From an uncultured Oscillospiraceae bacterium (GTDB lineage: Bacteria > Bacillota_A > Clostridia > Oscillospirales > Oscillospiraceae), in assembly GCA_900770015.1 (NCBI GenBank), contig CAAGIU010000151.1:1-9994 (forward strand): 9,994 nt of DNA. Reading direction: 5' to 3'. A program made the position numbers and the translations under genes. The notes below the pieces were generated by a model. It worked only from the letters and a program-made list of their open reading frames with translations. It was not told the DNA's origin and did no database searches. Shown here piece after piece: positions 6,075 through 9,994 of this stretch (the stretch's first letter is position 1; the number at the start of each line of letters is the position of its first letter).

Positions 6075-7268
6075 TCAGCCTCCGTAGTGCAGGGCATCGA
6101 TGGGCTTCATCTTTGCCGCCTTGTTGGCCGGGTACAGGCCGAAAATAACGCCGATGAGGAAGCAGAACACCACCGCCAGCAGCACAACGCCCTCGTTCAG
6201 CACAAATTTCATATCCAGACTGGCCACCACCGTGGTCACCAGCTGCAAAATGGCCCAGGACAGGAAGATGCCCAGGCAGCAGCCCAGCATACACAGTACC
6301 ACGGCCTCCATCAGAAACTGGGTCAGGATGGTGCCCCGGCTGGCGCCGATGGCCTTGCGGATACCGATCTCCCGGGTGCGTTCGGTGACGGTGACCAGCA
6401 TGATGTTCATAATACCAATGCCGCCGACGATCAGGGAGATGGCCGCAATTCCGCCCAGCAGAATGGTCAGCACCGACGTAATCTGGCTCATGACAGATTC
6501 GATGACGTTCTGGGAGGAGATCTTATAGGCGTCCTCATCCTCCTCAAACCGCTCCAGCAGGAGCGTTTCCATCACATCGGAAGCGGTGTCCACGTCGTAT
6601 CCCGACGCGGCGGCTGCGTAGAAGGTGGTGACATCCAGACTCACCGAATCCGTCAGCTTCACCAGGGTGGGCAGGGGCATGTAGGCCACGCAGCTGCCGG
6701 AGGTCACGGCGGCGGTGAGATTGTCGTCATTGTCCGCCAGGACGCCCACCACGGTGAATTTCACGCCGTTCAGGGAAATGGTCTGACCCACGCAGTCGGT
6801 GTAGCCCACCAGGGTTTCCGCAGTGTCCTGGTTGATGACGCAGACATAGCTGGCGTTGTCCACATCCGTTGTCTTCAGGAAGCGGCCCATGGACAGCTGA
6901 AGGCCCTGAATCTCATCGTATGCTGCGGTGGTGCCGTAGACTGTGACGGTGGCGTTCTCCCCCTCCCGCTTTCCGGTGAGAGAAGCGGTCTTATAGGGAG
7001 CGGCGGCGCCCAGCGCGTCTTCGTCGGCCACCCAGTTTTCCAGATCGTCAAGGGACAAAGGTCTTCCCTTGTCGTCACGGATGGTCACCGTGATCTGGCT
7101 GTTGCCCAGACCGGAGACCGCGGAGGTGACGCTGCCGGTGGCGCCGTTGACCAGGCTCACCAGCACCACCAGGGCCATGACGCCGATGATAATGCCCAGC
7201 ATGGTCAGCGCCGCCCGCATTTTGTTGCTGCCAATGGAGCGAAGAGCCATTTTGAACGCTGTGATCAT
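6075..7268 (-). CDS. MacB/FtsX-type ABC transporter permease
   Basis: A 397-residue integral membrane protein with the four-helix MacB topology: TM1 about 18-41, a large extracytoplasmic domain 42-260 (MacB-type core), then TM2 265-290, TM3 318-345 and TM4 359-380. The hallmark GGIGIMNIMLVTVTERTREI (282-301) followed by GIRKAIGASR (302-311) is the FtsX/MacB coupling region that contacts the ATPase, and the C terminus ends with the typical YPANKAAKMKPIDAL pattern. Family members do not form a classical channel; they transmit ATP hydrolysis to outer domains and adaptors to push peptides, antibiotics, toxins or lipids outward. Its ATG overlaps the ATPase stop by 4 bases and is preceded by the strong site GGAGGTGA (7273-7280) lying inside the ATPase gene. 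Two permeases probably pair as a homodimer. Confidence 0.93.
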   Translation of the reverse strand: MITAFKMALRSIGSNKMRAALTMLGIIIGVMALVVLVSLVNGATGSVTSAVSGLGNSQITVTIRDDKGRPLSLDDLENWVADEDALGAAAPYKTASLTGKREGENATVTVYGTTAAYDEIQGLQLSMGRFLKTTDVDNASYVCVINQDTAETLVGYTDCVGQTISLNGVKFTVVGVLADNDDNLTAAVTSGSCVAYMPLPTLVKLTDSVSLDVTTFYAAAASGYDVDTASDVMETLLLERFEEDEDAYKISSQNVIESVMSQITSVLTILLGGIAAISLIVGGIGIMNIMLVTVTERTREIGIRKAIGASRGTILTQFLMEAVVLCMLGCCLGIFLSWAILQLVTTVVASLDMKFVLNEGVVLLAVVFCFLIGVIFGLYPANKAAKMKPIDALHYGG

Positions 7269-7936
7269 GGTGTCACCTCCGTCAGCCGGCCGTCCCGGAT
7301 GCGGATGCTCCTGGGAGCCTGCCCCGCAATGTCGTTGTCATGGGTGATGAGGACAATGGTATTGCCCTGGGCGTGGAGATCCCGGAGCATTGCCATGATC
7401 TCCCCGCTGGTTTTGGAATCCAGATTGCCGGTGGGCTCGTCGGCCAGGATCAGGCTGGGCCGGGTCACCAGGGCCCTGGCAATGGCCACACGCTGCTGCT
7501 GGCCGCCGGAAAGCTCCGTGGGCAGGTGCCGGGCCCGCTTGGCAAGGCCCACCTGCTCCAGCGCCGCATTCACCCGCTGCACCCGCTCGTGGCGGGGGAC
7601 CTTTTGATAAATCAGGGGCAATTCCACGTTTTCCCAGGCGGAAAGCTTGGCAATCAGATTGAAATTCTGGAAAATAAAACCGATTTTCCGGTTGCGGACC
7701 CGGGCCAGCTCCTTTTCGGAATAGGCCTCGATGGGCATACCGTCCAGCAGGTACACTCCCGCGTCCGCCACATCCAGGCAGCCCACAATGTTCATCAGCG
7801 TGGATTTGCCGCTGCCGGAGGGGCCGATGATGCTGACAAATTCCCTGGGGTAGATGTGCAGATTGGCATGATCCAGCGCCCGCACCCGCTCGTCGCCGAT
7901 CTGGTAGACCTTGGATACATCACGAAGTTCGATCAT
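7265..7936 (-). CDS. ABC transporter ATP-binding protein, MacB/LolD type
   Basis: A 223-residue cytoplasmic ATPase that powers the permease encoded just downstream. All catalytic motifs are intact: Walker A GPSGSGKST (38-46), Q-loop Gln90 in FIFQNFNL, signature LSGGQQQRVAIARAL (142-156), Walker B LILADEPTGNLD (162-173) with Glu167, and switch His199 in LITHD. The opening MIELRDVSKVYQIG and the motif MNIVGCLD are characteristic of the MacB/LolD/FtsE-related subfamily. The start follows the first adaptor's stop after a single base, with GGGAGGC (7941-7947 on the minus strand) 4 bases upstream of the ATG. It overlaps the permease start by 4 bases, indicating tight coupling and equal amounts of ATPase and permease. 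Confidence 0.95.
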   Translation of the reverse strand: MIELRDVSKVYQIGDERVRALDHANLHIYPREFVSIIGPSGSGKSTLMNIVGCLDVADAGVYLLDGMPIEAYSEKELARVRNRKIGFIFQNFNLIAKLSAWENVELPLIYQKVPRHERVQRVNAALEQVGLAKRARHLPTELSGGQQQRVAIARALVTRPSLILADEPTGNLDSKTSGEIMAMLRDLHAQGNTIVLITHDNDIAGQAPRSIRIRDGRLTEVTP

Positions 7937-7937
7937 G

Positions 7938-9617
7938 TCAGCCTCCCATTCCCGGACGGTTGCCGGAGAAGCCGCCCATATCGCCGCCGCGATTGCCCCG
8001 GTCTGTGCCGCCCATGGGCATGCTGCCTGTGCTGCCGCCGAAGCTTGGCATGGAACCGCCGCCCATATTGCCGCCCATGTTGGGCATGATAAAGGAGAAG
8101 CCGTTGGCAGCCTTTTCGGTATAGTAAACGGTATCGCCGGGATTCAGACCGGAGACAATCTCCACATAGCTGGAGTTGGAAGCGCCGGTGACCACCTCCA
8201 CCATGCCGCCGTACTCCTTCAGCTCCTCATCGTAGCTGGTGAAGACATAGGACATATCCCTGGTCTGGTGCAGGGCGTCAACCGGGATCAGAACCACGTC
8301 GTCCACGCCCTGAATCTGGATATCCACAGAGGCAGTCATGCCGGAGAGCATTTTGGGCTGTTTTTCCAGAGTGACCACGGCGGAATACTGGGTCACGCCG
8401 GAGGAGCTGGTGCCCACCTTGGAGATCTCGGTGACGGTGCCGGTGAAGCTGTCCTCGCTGACGGATTTGATGGTGACCTGGGCGGTCTGTCCCAGCTCCA
8501 GGGAGAGAATATCCGTCTCATCCACGGAAATGGACACGCAGACCTCCTTATCCGGCGCCAGGACGGCAATGGTCTGAGCGGCGGTGCTGTCCGTATCCGT
8601 GTTGGTCTGGGTCACGATCCCGCTGAAGGGCGCCGTCACACTGCCGGTGCGCAGCAGGCCGATGAGCTCATTGAGGGTTTTTTCGGTTTCCGCACGGGTG
8701 CGCAGCAGGGTATTGTAGTTTGCGGTATAGCCGGTGTTGGTCAGGGTGAACAGGCTGCCGCCGGCCCAGATCTGGCTGTTTTCCCGGACATTGACATAGC
8801 TGATGGTGCCGGCATAGCCGGTGACAGACAGGGGATTGCGGATGGCAAGGGTGCCGGTGCCCAGGGCATTCCCCTCCCCATCCAGCACCCAGGCCTCCGC
8901 CTGGTAGATGGGGCCGTTGTCCGTGAGGGTCACCACACTCTTACCCGCCAGGCAGGATTCCACCGTGCCTGCATAGGTCTTCTCCTGAGACGCCACCGTC
9001 ACGCTGTCGCCGGGAGTCAGCTGGGCATCGATGGTCACGGTCATCAGGCCGTCCAGGGAGAGGATGGCCAGCGCGCCGTGCTCGGTCATCACATCCACCA
9101 CATTGTCGCCCGCCTGGGCATAGATGCACTTGACCCGCCCGGTGACGGCGGAGGTCATATAGGTACTGACCGTGTCATTTTTGGCATCGTTGATCTGATC
9201 GTCCAGGTCCTCCAGCTGCGACTGGACATCGGCCAGCGCGGTCATAACGGAGTTGACGTCCACCGCCGCAATGGTGTCCCCTTCGTTCAGGGTATCGCCC
9301 GGGCGGACCAGAATCTCCTCCACCTCCACCCCGCCGGGAACAGTGATGTCCTCACTGTCCGGGTAGCTCAGGCTGCCGCTGCCGGAGACGGTGGTGCTGA
9401 TGCGTCCGCGTTCTGCTTCATAGGACAGCACCTCCGCCGTGGCAGCCGCGAACTGGGTTCTCACCCGGTTTCTCAGGACGGTAACCGCCGTCACAATGCC
9501 CGCGCCCGCCAGAAGCAGCAGAACCAGCACCGTGATGACCACCTTCCGGCGTTTGCGGCGCTTCGCCTTTTTCAGCTGCTCAAAGAGAATGTCGTCCTGT
9601 GTGTTTGGATTTTCCAT
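7938..9617 (-). CDS. First ABC exporter adaptor (MacA/HlyD-type) with Gly/Met-rich tail
   Basis: A 559-residue membrane fusion protein, first gene of the exporter operon. The ATG at 9617 is chosen because GGAGG (9625-9629) lies 7 bases upstream; an in-frame ATG at 9653 lacks such a site. A short charged N terminus (KKAKRRKRRK, 16-25) precedes one membrane helix at about 26-48. The first lipoyl half is 80-120 (VPGGVEVEEILVRPGDTLNEGD). Helices at 121-150 and 300-322 should make the hairpin, but about 140 residues of beta-rich sequence (154-293) are inserted between them. The second lipoyl half is TAPFSGIVTQT (328-338), then barrel motifs VDETDILSLELGQ (365-377) and FTGTVTEIS (391-399). The last 49 residues are nearly all Gly, Met, Ser, Pro and Asn. 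The protein likely links the permease to the outside; the cargo is unknown. Confidence 0.88.
   Translation of the reverse strand: MENPNTQDDILFEQLKKAKRRKRRKVVITVLVLLLLAGAGIVTAVTVLRNRVRTQFAAATAEVLSYEAERGRISTTVSGSGSLSYPDSEDITVPGGVEVEEILVRPGDTLNEGDTIAAVDVNSVMTALADVQSQLEDLDDQINDAKNDTVSTYMTSAVTGRVKCIYAQAGDNVVDVMTEHGALAILSLDGLMTVTIDAQLTPGDSVTVASQEKTYAGTVESCLAGKSVVTLTDNGPIYQAEAWVLDGEGNALGTGTLAIRNPLSVTGYAGTISYVNVRENSQIWAGGSLFTLTNTGYTANYNTLLRTRAETEKTLNELIGLLRTGSVTAPFSGIVTQTNTDTDSTAAQTIAVLAPDKEVCVSISVDETDILSLELGQTAQVTIKSVSEDSFTGTVTEISKVGTSSSGVTQYSAVVTLEKQPKMLSGMTASVDIQIQGVDDVVLIPVDALHQTRDMSYVFTSYDEELKEYGGMVEVVTGASNSSYVEIVSGLNPGDTVYYTEKAANGFSFIMPNMGGNMGGGSMPSFGGSTGSMPMGGTDRGNRGGDMGGFSGNRPGMGG
7941..8087 (-). 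repeat. Gly/Met-rich low-complexity tail of first adaptor
   Basis: This encodes residues 511-559 of the first adaptor, with units such as GGNMGGGSMP and GGDMGGF. Seven of the residues are Met and about twenty are Gly. Comparable glycine-rich tails occur on adaptors of Clostridia from memory; a role in metal contact or a simple flexible end are both possible. Confidence 0.8.
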
Positions 9618-9624
9618 GGTGATT

Positions 9625-9629
9625 CCTCC
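9625..9629 (-). promoter_or_regulatory. Ribosome binding site deciding the first adaptor's start
   Basis: GGAGG on the minus strand is 7 bases from the ATG at 9617. The upstream in-frame ATG at 9653 has no such site, so translation should begin at MENPNTQ. Confidence 0.8.
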
Positions 9630-9719
9630 CGGATGGCGATTGGATGCATGCATTTATTTCCGGGAGATCCCTGACTGATCAGATCGGCCGCGAAAAAACA
9701 ACAGAATCCTTGTGTAAGC

Positions 9720-9751
9720 AGTATACCATTCCGGTTGCCGGAATATTTGAA
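9720..9751 (-). promoter_or_regulatory. Candidate promoter of the exporter operon
   Basis: On the minus strand TGGTATACT (9728-9720) fits an extended -10 element (TGnTATAAT). A TTCAAA at 9751-9746 could be a -35, but the spacer is 20 bases, longer than the usual 17. Long spacers with a palindrome in the middle are known for MerR-type controlled promoters; here the spacer contains the palindrome at 9728-9744. Transcription would begin near 9713, giving a leader of about 95 bases. Confidence 0.45.
9728..9744. promoter_or_regulatory. Palindrome in promoter spacer, possible operator
   Basis: ATTCCGG and CCGGAAT are perfect 7-base arms separated by 3 bases. It touches the extended -10 element. 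The position suits an activator or repressor site, but no regulator gene is in the window. Confidence 0.45.
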
Positions 9752-9756
9752 ATATT
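9742..9756. promoter_or_regulatory. AT palindrome overlapping the putative -35
   Basis: AATATTT and AAATATT form perfect 7-base arms around one G. It overlaps the end of the neighbouring GC palindrome by 3 bases. A related half pattern (AATATTTCC) recurs at 9782-9790. Confidence 0.35.
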
Positions 9757-9835
9757 TGTTATCTTTTTTATAAGAAATTTCAATATTTCCCGGTATCTTC
9801 CATATTTTCTGGCATTATTTGCGGCAAATGTTGCA

Positions 9836-9863
9836 AAAATGCACCGGATGTCCGGTGCATTTT
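9836..9863. terminator. Perfect hairpin, probable bidirectional terminator
   Basis: AAAATGCACCGGA (9836-9848) and TCCGGTGCATTTT (9851-9863) are exact complements with only 2 bases between, so the loop opens by a pair or two. GC-rich centre flanked by A and T runs gives a terminator shape on both strands. It separates copy B of the repeat block from the exporter promoter, so transcripts entering from the right may stop here before the exporter. Confidence 0.6.
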
Positions 9864-9866
9864 GAA

Positions 9867-9910
9867 ATGTGCATATCGGTTCGACGCAGCATTTCGACAA
9901 ATTGGAATTT
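9867..9910 (-). repeat. 44-bp upstream block, copy B
   Basis: Reverse-complement partner of 36-79 with 41 of 44 identical bases. It lies 249 bases upstream of the exporter start and points toward that operon. It contains TGTCGAA (9899-9893 on the minus strand) and a second CGTCGAA (9886-9880), giving a 13-base direct repeat of GTCGAA that is better preserved than in copy A. Confidence 0.85.
9893..9899 (-). promoter_or_regulatory. Candidate Spo0A box (copy B)
   Basis: TGTCGAA on the minus strand equals the Spo0A consensus. A one-mismatch second site, CGTCGAA, follows 13 bases on. It is about 165 bases upstream of the candidate exporter promoter, with a hairpin in between, so a direct effect on that promoter is not obvious. 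Confidence 0.3.
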
Positions 9911-9950
9911 ACCGATGAGTGGATGGAACCGGATAACGAACGGCGTGCAC

Positions 9951-9994
9951 CAAGGCTCCCTCTGGGAGGGAGCTGTCAGCCAAAGGCTGACTGA
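9951..9994. repeat. Hairpin-rich dispersed repeat, partial (MITE-like)
   Basis: Two perfect hairpins follow each other: GCTCCCTC/GAGGGAGC (9955-9962 with 9966-9973) and TCAGCC/GGCTGA (9976-9981 with 9985-9990). The phrase GGCTCCCTC...GAGGGAGCTGTCAGCC is one I recall as recurring many times in gut Clostridia genomes between genes, probably a small non-autonomous element. The element runs out of the window to the right, so its length and ends are unknown. Confidence 0.6.

Larger units (their letters stand above)
9618..9994. other. Intergenic region upstream of the exporter operon
   Basis: No gene is supported here. Reading away from the exporter start it holds a ribosome binding site (9625-9629), a leader of about 90 bases, an extended -10 promoter (9720-9728), two overlapping palindromes (9728-9756), an AT-rich stretch (about 9742-9840, much richer in A and T than the coding parts), a 13-bp hairpin (9836-9863), copy B of the 44-bp block (9867-9910) and the beginning of a hairpin-rich repeat (9951-9994). 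Short frames of about 73 codons on both strands cross these elements and look non-coding. Confidence 0.75.

Noticed and set aside
6071..6097. Start of the second adaptor at ATG 6097
   Set aside because: It would overlap the permease end and lacks a ribosome site; GGAGGC is correctly placed for ATG 6070, which also opens directly into the signal anchor.
9618..9653. Start of the first adaptor at ATG 9653
   Set aside because: No ribosome binding site; GGAGG at 9625-9629 serves the ATG at 9617.
4883..9674. Long plus-strand frames (4883-6148, 5904-7607, 7911-9674) opposite the exporter genes
   Set aside because: All lie over genes with intact domains on the minus strand; their His/Gln/Gly-rich translation is typical of antisense shadows.
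9644..9900. Two 73-codon frames on opposite strands upstream of the exporter
   Set aside because: They run through the promoter, palindromes and hairpin, have no ribosome site and no recognisable composition or motif.
36..9910. The inverted 44-bp blocks as terminal repeats of a 9.9-kb transposon
   Set aside because: No transposase or integrase lies between them, no target duplication is visible, and each copy has a different outer neighbour; a dispersed or regulatory repeat fits better, though cassette exchange by recombination is not excluded.

Overview
The window looks like chromosome from a GC-rich gut-type Firmicute of the Oscillospiraceae/Ruminococcaceae kind. This is inferred from strong GGAGG-type ribosome binding sites, GTG and TTG starts, tight 4-bp ATGA overlaps, a single-membrane style ABC exporter with membrane-anchored adaptors and no TolC partner, and short dispersed repeats of a type I associate with that group. 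Genus cannot be fixed from the sequence alone.

Layout: two convergent operons fill almost the whole window. The plus-strand operon (117-4292) holds a membrane sugar-phosphate transferase, an ATP-grasp ligase-like protein and two GT4-type glycosyltransferases. It reads as part of an exopolysaccharide or capsule locus: the first enzyme loads a sugar phosphate on the lipid carrier, the glycosyltransferases extend it, and the ATP-grasp protein may add an amino-acid-like decoration. No flippase, polymerase or chain-length regulator is present, so the rest of the pathway must lie elsewhere. The minus-strand operon (9617 down to 4343) encodes a MacAB-type ABC export system in the order adaptor, ATPase, permease, second adaptor. 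The two operons meet at a strong hairpin (4300-4331) that can terminate both.

The edges are repeat-rich. A 44-bp block is present twice in opposite orientation (36-79 and 9867-9910, 41 of 44 bases identical). Each copy lies upstream of one operon and points the same way relative to the operon it precedes. Each carries an exact TGTCGAA, the consensus Spo0A box. The left copy is flanked outside by pyrimidine heptad repeats and the right copy by a hairpin-rich element resembling the small dispersed repeats of gut Clostridia. Between the right copy and the exporter operon lie a perfect 13-bp hairpin, an AT-rich stretch and an extended -10 promoter with two overlapping palindromes.

Most notable points: the shared upstream block with the possible Spo0A box linking both operons; the exporter with two structurally different adaptors, one carrying a Pro/Thr/Asp-rich linker and the other a Gly/Met-rich tail; and the ATP-grasp gene embedded between sugar transferase and glycosyltransferases. 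No RNA gene, CRISPR array, transposase or complete insertion sequence is visible.
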